Assembly (NCBI RefSeq): GCF_035046485.1
Contig: NC_085137.1
Span: forward strand, 130,824,703 to 130,888,702
Direction of reading: 5' to 3'
Source of the DNA: Aedes albopictus
Lineage: Eukaryota; Arthropoda; Insecta; Diptera; Culicidae
Length of the DNA stretch: 64,000 nucleotides
In this document: one piece after another, positions 32,101 through 42,017 of the stretch
Numbering within the stretch: the stretch's first letter is position 1
How the letters are laid out: the number at the start of each line of letters is the position of its first letter
Made by a program: the position numbers and the translations under genes
The notes under the pieces: generated by a model
Database searches by the model: none
What the model saw: the letters and a program-made list of their open reading frames with translations, nothing else
Told to the model about the DNA's origin: nothing

Positions 32101-32399
32101 CACGTTAAAGTTCAGAATAATTAAGAATATACATATTTATTTTACCATGCAAAATCATAAAGTTCTGCTATTTACACCATTTTGTGAAAACTTACTGCAA
32201 ATAGAAATGTTCGTGCAAAATTCGGAACACAAAAATTTACATGTGCAACATACAGATTTCTTACGGGGTGTGACTGGATCTACGGAAGCTTGGTGTTTTT
32301 TTGGCTTTCAGTTACAGTTTCAAAATACAGACAAATACAGATTTTCTAAAATCTTGGTACAGATTTTTGGAAAAATCATCTGGCATCCCTGGTGGCAGC

Positions 32400-33442
32400 C
32401 CAGGTGTGAATCAGAAGTTTTACCCAACACTTGGATACCGGAATAGCTGGCTCAGGGCCAATGAAGTCATGTGATGCTCCTGTGCGAGCTAACTCATCAG
32501 CCAATTCATTTCCAGCGATGGAAGAATGGCCAGGTACCCATACAAGGTGAACAGCGTTTGCTGAATTCAGCTCCTCGGTTTGAGTTCGGCAAGCGATACT
32601 ACCTTCGACCTAGAGTTGGCCGAAGCAAGTGCTTCAATAGCAGCCTGGCTATCTGAACAGAAATATATTACCTTGCCTTTTACGTGCAGCTGAAGTGTTG
32701 ATTGCACTCCGCGCATTAGAGCATTTCGGCCTGTTGATGTTCGGTGAGTAAGACTGATACAGCTTTATTTTTTTTTTTTTTTTTTTTATGTCTTTATTAA
32801 TGAGATTTTCAGCCCGAGGCTGGTAATACAGCTTTAGCTCACGAGAATAAACACCAGCACCTGCTCGACCTTCGAGAAGGGAGCCATCAGTGTAACATAC
32901 GATGCCGTCTGAAATACTTCTTTCCAGATGTCTAGATGTCCATTCTTCCTGAAAAGGGAATTTCGTGGAAATTGTCCTATATGGGAAATTACAAGCAATT
33001 ATAAGATCACTTGGAGCAAGGACAATTTTGTCCCATTTCACCAAAACTGGAAACAACGAGGTGTGTGTTGATGTGCAGTTCACAGGATTTCCTCTAGTAT
33101 ACCGAGTACCCGTAGACGGTAAGTGCAAGAAAGTGCTTCTTGTTTGAGATCAATGTGTAGTGGGGCAACGTCTAAAAGAACTTCTAGTGCTGCCATGGGA
33201 GTTGAAGAGAACGCTCCAGACATCGCCATTAAGCACATCCTTTGGAGATGGCCTAACTTTGATTGGATCGTTCTCATTTCACCCTTTTGCCACCACACAA
33301 GACATCCACAGGCCAAAATTGGTCGACCAACAGTTGTGTAAATCCATTAGATAAATATACTTGGGTTTTAGATTCCAAGTTGTATTTGTAACAGGTATAG
33401 CACAAGACAAAAATGGTAAATCTATTGGATAGAGACTCACCC
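32400..33442 (-). pseudogene. LOA-clade LINE: RNase H and post-RT region
   Basis: Minus strand. Post-RT text GCLVWWQKGEMRTIQ, LGHLQRMCLMAMSGAF and ALEVLLDVAPLHI, then RNase H: CYTDGSLLEGRAGAGVY with the catalytic aspartate, later FCSDSQAAIEAL-like and VWVPGHSSIAGNELADELA text. An RNase H domain after the RT places the element in the LOA/I group. A poly(A)-containing SINE end (about 32763-32815) splits the RNase H, and frameshifts abound. It continues into 28178-28730 beyond the hAT-type insertion. Confidence 0.8.
32763..32820 (-). mobile_element. SINE 3'-end fragment inside RNase H
   Basis: A T-run of about 20 followed by ATGTCTTTATTAATGAG and ATTTTCAGCCCGAGGCTGGT is the minus-strand 3' end of the SINE family also seen at 34168-34236, 41841-42017 and 59549-59731. 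AATACAGCTTTA/GATACAGCTTTA flanks it on both sides, a likely target duplication. Confidence 0.7.
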
Positions 33443-33742
33443 GCACGGTTATCACTGAGTTCCGCATCATCCACATCCGTCATCACATCCGTGATGTTCA
33501 TCTGGCCAATGTGCCTCTTCATGTGAACCAACATGCTTACCAATCTGGAAAGTCCACTGTGACTCTTTTACACAAAGTTGTCTACGATATCGAGAAGGCA
33601 TTCGCTGAAAAGCAATCCTGTTTGGGTGTTTTCTTAGATATCGAGGGTGCCTTTGACAACGTGCCTTTCAATGCCATATTGGAAGCCGCACGGGGTCATG
33701 GTATTTCTCCAATAATTTCCAATTGGATTCACCAAATCCAAT
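33443..33742 (+). pseudogene. Inverted reverse-transcriptase piece of the same LINE family
   Basis: Plus-strand text IRDVHLANVPLHVNQHAYQ, then LDIEGAFDNVPF and ARGHGISPII, almost the same as the minus-strand copy at 34325-34580, but pointing the opposite way and lying inside the minus-strand element. It covers RT motifs just before and at motif A only. It could be an independent fragment insertion or an inverted duplication. Confidence 0.75.
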
Positions 33743-34752
33743 CCAGAGATGTACCAAAGGTTCACCGGCGTTGCCCGAAGGCCATACAAGCTTTCTTGAA
33801 TCTGAACTCAACATAAGGTGTCCAGGAAAGCTTGGAATCAAGAATGATTCCAACGTACTTTACCTGTTCAGTGACATTGATTTCAGAATCAAAGAGACGT
33901 AAAGGTCGAACACCATTACGGTTTCCTTTTCACGGAAAAGCGATAGATGTTTTACTCGGATGTACCGAAAGGCCATATTGTCGACACCAACCCTCAACTA
34001 CCTGAAGAGCGTTTTGCATCAGGTCGAAAAGGGTGCTGATGCACATAACGACTAACAATATTAGGTAGTCGTCGGCAAAACCATAAGTAGGAAAACCGCT
34101 GTTATCGAGTTGTCTTAATAGCGTATCTGCTACGAGATTCCACAAAAGCGGTGACAAGACTTCCCCTTTATTTGGAGATAAACCAGCCTCGGGCTGAAAA
34201 TCTCCCTAATAAAGCAAATAATAATAAAGACTCCCTCTTGGGGGCATCCACAAACACTCATTTTCCTAATCCCTGCTAGACGCAGTGTCGAGAACAGATA
34301 TCGTTTTTTTAACATTTGATTAATTCAATTGGGAATAATTGGTGATATACCATGAATCCGTGCGGCTTCCAATGTGGCATCGAAAGGCACATTGTCAAAG
34401 GCACCCTCGATATCTAAGAAAACACCCAAACAAGTTTGCTTTTGAGCGAATGCTTTCTCGATATCGTACACAACCTTGTGTAAAAGAGTCATAGTGGACT
34501 TACCAGGTTGGTAGGCATGATGGTTCACATGAAGAGGCACGTTGGCCAGATGAACATCACGGATTTGATGATCCCCAATGCGTTCTAAGCATTTCAGAAG
34601 AAAAGAGGTCAAACTGATAGGTCTGAACCTCTTTGCTTCTTCATACAACGCACGACCCAGTTTAGGAATGAACTTCACAGTAATATCCCGCCAAGATTTG
34701 GGAATATACCCTGTTGCAAAACTGCAAACAAGTATTTTTTTGCAATTTCTCA
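33743..34752 (-). pseudogene. LOA-clade LINE: reverse transcriptase
   Basis: Minus strand from 34752 down: TGYIPKSWRDITVKFIPKLG, FRPISLTSFLLKCLERI, QHAYQ-like HHAYQPGKSTMTLLHK, motif A FLDIEGAFDNVPF, then GCPQEG, a SINE fragment, GEVLSPLLWNLVADTLL (motif B), motif C YGFADDYLILL, and VHPSKTSIAF to GIILDSKLSW-like text near 33850. Aspartates of motifs A and C are kept, but frameshifts and insertions make it dead. Confidence 0.82.
34168..34236 (+). mobile_element. SINE fragment inside RT motif B
   Basis: AACCAGCCTCGGGCTGAAAATC followed by TCCCTAATAAAG and an AT-rich tail: the 3' end of the same SINE family, plus strand. It separates CPQEG from GEVLSPLLWN of the surrounding RT, with a short repeat of the coding bases at the junction. 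Confidence 0.65.
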
Positions 34753-34755
34753 TCG

Positions 34756-34962
34756 TAATAGGCTGTTTTACCTCACCAAAAACTGACAGGAAAAGGCCTA
34801 CGTTCCCACACCTAATTAACAGTGCTGTAATGGTTCATTACAGCTCTGATTTGCGTTGCGTAATGAACCATTACAGCACTGTTTTCAGTTTTGGTCAACT
34901 TCTTGATGCTTTCTGGACGCAGTTTTGAAAAATTGTGACAGCTGCACAGTATAACCTATTAT
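34756..34962. mobile_element. MITE-like insertion with internal perfect hairpin
   Basis: TAATAGGCTGTTTTAC at the left and GTATAACCTATTA at the right are imperfect inverted ends. Inside, a perfect 23-bp inverted repeat (34818-34840 and 34861-34883, AACAGTGCTGTAATGGTTCA...) encloses a 20-nt loop. The surrounding LINE is also missing sequence here; it resumes at about 35105. Confidence 0.55.
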
Positions 34963-35104
34963 GATCAGATTTTCTTAAACATTGGCTATGAACATCAGTG
35001 TGCAGTTTGATGAAAAAGTTTTGTTGAAAACTATCCTCAGGGGTAATTTATGAAATTGCAAAAAACGTTGCGTAAACTACTATTTCAAAACATGTTTGAA
35101 ATAA

Positions 35105-37003
35105 TCTGAAGCTCCAGGAGATTTGAAAGGAGCAAAGTTATTAAGTGCTCACTTAATCGATTCTATAGTTACAATACTCCGAGCCGAAGCCAGGGAATCA
35201 TAACTACAAGAAAAGGCATCAGGTTCATCCGAAGATGTAATATCCACACATCCAGGGAAGTGTGTGCTGAATAAGCATTCCAGAACTTCCTCATCAGAGT
35301 AAGTCAGATCGCCATTTACCAAGCGAAGTTCCTTCACTCGGAAATCCTTAGATTTCGCATGGATTTTGTTTAACCGACTGACTTCACTCAAACTGGAAAC
35401 ATTTGTTCAGAGGTTTTTCCAGCAGGATCGTTCAGCAGCCTGGAGAGCTTTCCTGTAGGCCTTGCGAGGCGACCTGAAAGCCTCCGAGCCAGCCGAACGT
35501 CGTCTGTTCCAACTCTTTCTACGTTGTTTCCTGAGCTTCGCCAGATCAGAATTTCACCATTTTCCTCTTGTGATCTTCACAGACCGTAAAGGGCATGCTT
35601 CTTCAAAAGCTTCCATGATGAAGGTCGTTGTTTTATCAACGGCATCATCTAAATCACTTGGAGTGTCAATGGATGATGAGTATCCACGAAATTTGGCTGC
35701 AACCAAATCGGTAAAGAGATCTCAGTTTGTTGACAGGGGGTTCCTGAAATGCAATGTTTGCGAAGTAACATTTAAATGTTCAAACAAGATGTAGCGATGG
35801 TCAGCTCGTGGCTAATTCTTCGAGAGCAAAGTGTTATGTGCAACACTTCCTCTCTAGCAGATACCATGAAGGTTGGGCGGTTGCCTATGTTAAGTAATGC
35901 AAGATCTGTACTACTTAAGTACTCCATCAAACTGGAGCCCCTCAAGTTAATGTCTAATGTCTGCCCAAGATGGTATGGTGAGCATTTGCATCACTGCCAA
36001 CAATTAGCGGAAGGCCTTTTGAAGTACAGTATGCGATGACTTGTTTGAAAGCATCCGCAGGGGATGGTTCATCATGCGGTAAATACACCGAACAGTAGAT
36101 GTATTTCCTGTTGAGGTTTCCAACAGATACATCAATTGTGATAGCACATACAGTAAAACCTCCATGAGTCGATATTGAAGGGACCATCGACTCAAGGAAA
36201 TATCGAGTAGTGGAACAAAAATCCTTTGGGAAGCTTTTTGGGGGGACCATCATAGTAGCCCAGAAATTATTTTTCAGTATGGAAAAATTTACCTCCATGA
36301 GTCGATATCGAGTCAAGGAACATCGACTCATGGAGGCTCGACTGTATATCTTTGGTGGTTAGTTCAGAGATGAGTGTAGCAACCAAGGTAGCAACTATTG
36401 CGTTGTTGACAAGCACACAGGCTCGAGGCATGACACGCGAGTTTGCCATTGCATTTTTGCTGAAAGTAGCAAACACCGGATTCACAAGGTTTCCTAGATA
36501 GAAATTCCCCTTACGAAAGTAAGGTTCTTGGACTAACGCCACTTGGGCTGTACCATTTTGCATAAGTCTACAAAGATTGATCGTAGCTGTTCTTTTCTGC
36601 TGAAGATTGATCTGAGCTATCCTAACCGTAGCCACTACCATACTAGGCAAGATTAAACTCTCAACAATCACAGCACAAAAAAGAACAGCAACAATAAAGC
36701 CAGATCGGTATCGATTTGAGTGCGCCAAAGGCGAGAATGCACAGAATACACTGTGTAAAACGCATAATGCGAAACCATGTAGGTGAAAATTTAAACTAAT
36801 TAATAACATCTTCATAATCCCGCCCTTATTCAGCCTCAAGTATGAGATTGAAGAAGGGCAGCTGATTGTCTCGGAGAAACACAAGGTCCACCGCGCTATT
36901 GCTCCGGTTAGCACAGTAAGGGCGAAATACTGTTGAGGGTGCCCTGGTACTCCACAGGTTCCGTTTGCGATTGGGTTTTTATAAGACCCCCTAACCATTT
37001 ATT
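35105..37003 (-). pseudogene. LOA-clade LINE: endonuclease and linker
   Basis: Minus strand. Endonuclease: VRIAQINLQQKRTAT, VALVQEPYFRKGNFY, then (after a pogo-type MITE) YIYCSVYLPHDEPSP and GLPLIVGSDANAHHTILG with the S/GDxNAHH catalytic motif. Linker and pre-RT: SKDFRVKELRLVNGDLTYSD, LECLFSTHFPGCVDI, and NNFAPFKSPGAS before motif 1. Many stops lie between. Text upstream to 37003 (NPIANGTCGVPGHPQQYF) is the region before the endonuclease. Confidence 0.8.
36151..36344. mobile_element. Pogo/Tc1-type MITE with TA target
   Basis: CAGTAAAACCTCCATGAGTC at the left and GACTCATGGAGGCTCGACTG at the right are terminal inverted repeats, with TA on both sides (36149-36150 and 36345-36346). ATCGACTC words repeat inside. 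It is 194 bp, non-coding, and interrupts the LINE endonuclease. Confidence 0.75.
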
Positions 37004-37467
37004 CCTACACACTTAGAAATTCTGAAATTTACACGAAACGGAATCACCAAAAAACGGAAACGTTTTTAAGACTGAATGACGAAATGGACTCAATTTTATG
37101 CGCAGCATATAAATGCTGGTTGGTTGCGTTAGATGTCAATAAATTCATTTCACCAGAAACGTAGAATCAGTATCACGTTCATCGACCACCCTCTAGCTCG
37201 GTGAAATAGCCGAGAGGTAAGAGATGTGGCTCTCGATCAGCAGATCAGGAGTTCGAATCCATGTATGGCAATATCTTACTTTTCTGTTTTATCTGTCAAA
37301 TCGGTTCTAGCGATTGCTAGACGCTAAGAAAAAATAAGTTTTATTTTTAGGTGCCTTGAAAGACGTAAATTTACATGTTTTTACCTCTAAATTTGTGTTT
37401 TTGAAGATGCTCGTATGTGTCAGGTTCAGGACACTTAAAATTACATGATATTTTCTAGGTGTGTAGG
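37004..37467. mobile_element. 464-bp element with CCTACACAC ends and a tRNA-like segment
   Basis: CCTACACACTTAGAAAT (left) and ATTTTCTAGGTGTGTAGG (right) are inverted. Inside, at about 37198-37270 (+), a tRNA-like stretch has an A-box-like TAGCCGAGAGGTAAGAG and a B-box GTTCGAATCC, as in a SINE head or tRNA pseudogene. Whether the tRNA-like part is an insertion into the MITE or part of it is unclear. Confidence 0.55.
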
Positions 37468-37544
37468 CACGGTAAGCGTAAAGCCGCATAACAGCTTGAA
37501 TTAGGGGTCACCTGTTTAGTGGACTCCTACCACTGGAACAGGCG
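37468..37544 (-). repeat. LOA LINE 5' region, left piece
   Basis: Short piece ending ...CCTACCACTGGAACAGGCG. It continues at 40101 after removal of the Transib-type element and one copy of AGGCG. Assignment to the LINE is by position only. Confidence 0.45.
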
Positions 37545-40100
37545 CACAGTGGGATCATTCTGAAAAAAGACGATCAAAACCTCTAAGAGTCGTTAGATGA
37601 CATTTTAGCATATAGGTGTCTTTGGAAGATGTGTTCAGAAATATCGTCTCTATTTTTATGCATATTCACTGTATGGTTAAACTGTAGGGTGAACCCGAGC
37701 AAAAAAATATTTTATCAAAATATTTTTTTAGAGGGTAGATGTCTTCAGCAAAGTTGTAGAACAAGTAATTTCAAGTATCTTTGCTGAAGACACCATATAG
37801 TTTGGACTTCATTTTTTGGGAGAAAATATGAAAGTTTAAAAAATAACCTCAAAATCAGTTTTTTGAACTTTTCCATGATTATATCGTAAAATTTCAACGT
37901 GATATGTTCTACAAGTTTGCAGGTACGACTGGAATACACTATCTTGCCGAAGACACCAAATCTGTAAAATTGAAAATTGCTCCAGTAAACCAATTTTTTT
38001 GAAAATTTTTCACTATTTTCACTATTAAATATTTTTTGAATAGGCACTTTTTGGCAGCCGTGCTATCAAAATTTCAATGCTTTATCATGCCCAGAATAGA
38101 CCAAAAGTGACTTAACAATCGGGTCTGATAAGGCACTTTCATTTCTGATGCTATTTTAATAGTCATTTTTCAAAGAAAATATTCACAAAATTCATACAAA
38201 TCAATTAATACAAACTGAAAACTCACGAAAACTTTTCGACATTAATATTTGTTAATCCAAATAGTATTCTTGTTGAAATAGTCTACATTTCTAACACTGT
38301 GATTGACTTTACATTGAATATACGATAAAAAATATCGCTTTTTAAATTTTTAGATGAGTTTTTGATACCAATTAAAAACTGTGTTTTATCTCTATTTTTT
38401 TATTGTAATTCCCAATGCATTTGTTCATGTTAAAATACATACATTAATTAATCAACTAAAACAATGATAACTTTTTTTTTCATTTGCTATGTTAACATTA
38501 TAACTTCGTTTGAAAAACTAAAAAGGCAAAAATATGATGAATGCCTCTACAAGTTTTGTGTTGAAAATAAAAAAATTAAATAAAACGAGTGAAACATTGT
38601 TACATCACATTGGAATAGCCAGTATCTGTAAGAGATATTCAAGGTTGTAAATCTTACGTCATGTAAAAAATTCTTCACAGATATTTTATTGAGGTTATGC
38701 TGTTTGATACTCTTTAAAATTTATTTTTTCCAGTTTTCAAGAACTGCGTCCGTTAGGTCGATTCCTGTCCATGATTTTCAAAATTCCTTCATCGTAGACA
38801 TATTACCTTGGTTCATCCCTTGATAAATCCGCATCAAGATCACGGTTCGATTATGGATACTTTTCCGGAGGAGCCTTTAGTTTTATGTTTATATTATAAC
38901 GATTTTTTGAAAAGATAATTTGTGCCTTTTTGAGAAAGATTTCGTAGATGAGGAAATCACTCAAAGAGGCTTTAACCTCTTTCAAAATTTGTAGTTAAAA
39001 ATAAATGACACTGACAGTTGAAATAGTCTACATTTATTTAACTTGTTTTTTTTTTATTCAGAATTACTACTTGGATGAGCTAAAAATAATATCGAAAGGT
39101 TGTATGGGATTTGTGAATATTTTCTTTGAAAATTACTATTAAAATAGCTTCAGATATCAAAGTGCCTTATCAGACCTGATTGTTAAGTCAATTTTAGTCT
39201 ATTCTGGACATAATGAACCATAGAAATTTTGACAGCACGGCTGCCAAAAAGTGCCTACTCAAAAAATATTCAATAGTGAGTTTTTAACTCATCTAGAAAT
39301 TAAAAAAGCGATATTTTTTGTCGGGTATTCAATGTAAAGTCGACCACAGTGTTAGAAATGTAGACCATTTCAACAAGAATACTATTTTGATTAACAAATA
39401 TTAATGTCGAAAAGTTTTCGTGAGTTTTCAGTTTGTATTAATTGATTTGTATGAAATTTGTGAATATTTTCTTTGAAAAATGACTATTAAAATAGCATCA
39501 GAAATGAAAGTGCCTTATCAGACCCGATTGTTAAGTCACATTTGGTCTATTCTGGACATGATAAAGCATTGAAATTTTGATAGCACGGCTGCCAAAAAGT
39601 GCCTATTCAAAAAATATTCAATAGTGAAAATAGTGAAAAATTTTCAAAAAATTGGTTTACTGGAGCAATTTTCAATTTTACAGAGTTGGTGTCTTCGGCA
39701 AGATAGTGTATTTCAGTAGTACCTACAAACTTGTAGAACATATCACGTTGAAATTTTACGATATAATCATGGAAAAGTTCAAAAAACTGATTTTGAGGTT
39801 GTTTTTTAAACCTTCATATTTTCTCCCTAAAAATGAAGTCCAAACTATATGGTGTCTTCAGCAAAGTTACTTGAAATTACTTGTTCTACAACTTTGCTGA
39901 AGACATCTACCCCCAAAAAAATTAATTTGAAAAAATATTTTTTTGCTCGGGTTCACCCTACAGTTTTACCATACAGTGAATAGGCATAAAAATAGAGAAG
40001 ATTTTTCTGAACATATCTTCCAAAGTCACCTATATGCTAAAATGCCATCTAACGGCTCTTAGAGGTTTTGATCGTCTTTTTTCAGAATGATCCCACTGTG
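37545..40100. mobile_element. 2556-bp Transib-type fold-back element
   Basis: Terminal inverted repeats of about 815 bp (37545-38361 and 39286-40100) begin CACAGTGGGATCATTCTG and are nearly identical at the ends. AGGCG is duplicated at 37540-37544 and 40101-40105. A GC-rich 5-bp duplication and CACAGTG/CACWATG ends are the hallmarks of Transib, the superfamily from which RAG1 derives. Recognised frames (such as 37745-38047 and 39652-39900) are mirror images within the arms. No RAG1-like transposase was seen, so the element is non-autonomous. The 924-bp centre contains an extra direct copy of arm sequence (about 39110-39283). Confidence 0.82.
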
Positions 40101-40215
40101 AGGCGGTCCCTAGTACTATTCTTAGCCAGTTAAACCAACCGCTGCCGACACTACACAGCTTTTCATCTCTCGCCTATTCTAAAAATGTAATCTAAAGTTG
40201 CTGCTGTAACTCCTA
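40101..40215 (-). repeat. LOA LINE 5' region, right piece
   Basis: Continuation of 37468-37544 beyond the Transib-type insertion. Non-coding as read; the true 5' end is not defined. Confidence 0.35.
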
Positions 40216-40515
40216 CTAGGAATTCCACCATGTATGTCTTCAGTAAGGAATTAGTTCCCATATGGAACAGGATTTTAGCTTAGGATCAAGGAATTCGGAT
40301 TTCTTTAGGATTTCCTGAAGGATGCCTAAAAGAAAGTCAAAGAAATTCCATCAATCCTGACGGTTTCTCACAAGGCATTTTTTGAGGATTTCTTGAATGA
40401 ACTCCTGCCTGATTCCGAAAAGAAACTCTTTAAGGAATCCCATAAGGAACTCCTGGAAGATAAGATTTTTATAAGAAACACCTAGGGCTCTCAAGACGAA
40501 CTTCTAGGGGATTTG
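40216..40515. repeat. Degenerate periodic repeat
   Basis: Variants of GGAATTCC, TTCCTGAAGGA and AACTCCTGGAAG at short intervals; the same kind of DNA as 30140-32100. Confidence 0.6.
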
Positions 40516-40519
40516 TAGA

Positions 40520-40745
40520 AGTAATTTTAATAAAGACGCGGACACCGTCTTCAGCCAAAGGCTGCACATACTGAATGAAACTTAACACCAGACAAGGGAC
40601 ACACGGAGCATGCACCAGTGGATACGGAGAAGAAACTATTCTCACGAAAACTTTCATCGCCGGAGCGGAAATCGAACCCTCACCCCACAGCATGGTGCGA
40701 TTAGAAGCTTGGTGACCCTAACCGCACGGCTACGAGGCTCCACAG
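40520..40745 (-). mobile_element. tRNA-derived SINE
   Basis: On the minus strand GGAGCCTCGTAGCCGTGCGGTT resembles a tRNA 5' half (A-box TAGCCGTGCGGTTAGGG) and GGTTCGATTTCC is a B-box. A tRNA-unrelated body runs to about 40520, ending TTTATTAAAATT. Polymerase III promoter boxes plus a non-coding body define a SINE. Confidence 0.7.
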
Positions 40746-40923
40746 AAGGTTTCAACAAAGTATCAACAAAGAAACCACGAGGGATCAGAGGAGGAACTTC
40801 TTGAGAATTTGCAGATGGAACTCCTGAAGGATTCCCAAAACAAGTTCCTGGAGTATTCCCAGGAGAAACTCTTAGAGCAAACATATTAAGAAATTTGCGT
40901 AAGATTTTCGACTGGAACTTCAA
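40746..40923. repeat. Degenerate periodic repeat
   Basis: Same family as 40216-40515. Confidence 0.5.
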
Positions 40924-41452
40924 TGTTTGGGAGATTTTGGCTTTCTCAGTCTAGGGAATCCAAACGATTAAATTGGCATTGCCCGACGTTTCGGCCTAAT
41001 TTATTTGGCCTTTTTCAAGGGTAAAGCTGTCTATCGTTTTTTGTTATAATTTATAACTAGTGCCATAGTTTTTTTTTTGGAGCTTCTTGTAGCATTTCTA
41101 CACATATAGATTTTGGGCGAATTTTACAATAATTTTGGGAAGGGACGTAGACACTGCTTTCGCACATTCATCAACTCACTTGGTACTAAGTGTACCAAGT
41201 GAGTTGATGAATGTGCGAAAGCAGTGTCTACGTCCCTTCCCAAAATTATTGTAAAATTCGCCCAAAATCTATATGTGTAGAAATGCTACAAGAAGCTCCA
41301 AAAGAAACTGTGGCACTAGTTATAAATTATAACAAAAAACGATAGACAGCTTTACCCTTGAAAAAGGCCAAATAAATTAGGCCGAAACGTCGGGCAATGC
41401 CAATTTAATCGTTTGGATTCCCTAGACTGAGAAAGCCAAAATCTCCCAAACA
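40924..41452. mobile_element. Near-perfect 529-bp palindrome
   Basis: 40924-41186 is matched by its reverse complement at 41192-41452 with very few differences; the centre CACTTGGTAC TAAGT GTACCAAGTG leaves a 5-base loop. AAACATATTAAGAAAT occurs at 40879-40894 and again at 41448-41463, a possible target duplication overlapping the right end. The arms contain GACGTTTCGGCCT and its inverse. No protein is encoded. Either a fold-back transposon or a recent inverted duplication. Confidence 0.8.
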
Positions 41453-41463
41453 TATTAAGAAAT

Positions 41464-41840
41464 ATTCTGGCGAAATTCCGAAGACAAATGAAGATACAAT
41501 CCAACATAATCTCTTGGAAGTACATATTCAAAAGTTGCAGAAGGAAGCCCTGTTTCACTAATATAAAAAAAAAAGTTCGTGGAGAAATTTTTGAATCAGA
41601 CCCAAAACGATTTCTTGGAGAAATACCAGAAGTAACTTTTTGAAGAACCGTAGAAGAAGCAACATGAAATATTAGAAAAACTTTTGAAGAAATCCCAGAA
41701 TGAAATTTTGGGGGTCCCAGATGGAACTAGTGTAGAAACATAAGCAAGAATTCTGGAGGTACTCAATAAAATAATCTTGGAAAAATTCCTGTAGGAAATT
41801 GTGAAGAATCGGAGAAACTCATGTAGGAATATCGGAAGAT
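41464..41840. repeat. Degenerate periodic repeat
   Basis: Imperfect GGAGAAATTTTTGAA- and TTGAAGAAATCCC-type phrases at short spacing. No gene. Confidence 0.5.
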
Positions 41841-42017
41841 TTTTTTTTTATCTGTATTAACGAGAGTTTTAGCCCTAGGCTAGTTCATCTCGAGACGCAC
41901 GCTTTACTTCCCTTCCGAAGGAAGAACTTACATTTTGTGAGTTTGTCGGGAGTAGGATTCGATCCCAGATCCTCGGCATGATAGTCACATGTTTTTAACC
42001 ATCACACCAGGTTCGCT
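41841..42017 (-). mobile_element. tRNA-derived SINE (GATGGTTA family)
   Basis: Minus strand: GGTGTGATGGTTAAAAACA (A-box region), GGATCGAATCC (B-box), then a body ending GGGCTAAAACTCTCGTTAAT and a poly(A) tail. Near-identical to 59549-59731. Confidence 0.8.

Larger units (their letters stand above)
28731..32391. mobile_element. 3.66-kb hAT-type element, non-coding
   Basis: The ends CAGAGATGCCAGAT and ATCTGGCATCCCTG are inverted, and GTGGCAGC is duplicated at 28723-28730 and 32392-32399. CAGRG...YCTG ends with an 8-bp duplication are the signature of the hAT superfamily. Subterminal ACAGATTTTT words recur on both sides, as binding sites often do. No transposase text was recognised in any frame. 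The interior contains a MITE (29811-29971), a hairpin element (30509-30652) and about 2 kb of degenerate periodic repeat. Confidence 0.78.

Noticed and set aside
37198..37270. Possible functional tRNA gene
   Set aside because: A- and B-box-like words are present but a cloverleaf with proper acceptor and anticodon stems was not found, and it sits inside a repeat; treated as tRNA-like/SINE head.
37745..39900. Two similar frames (100 and 82 codons, NFQFYRFGVFGKIVY and NFQFYRVGVFGKIVY)
   Set aside because: Mirror copies in the arms of the Transib-type element; no transposase motif.
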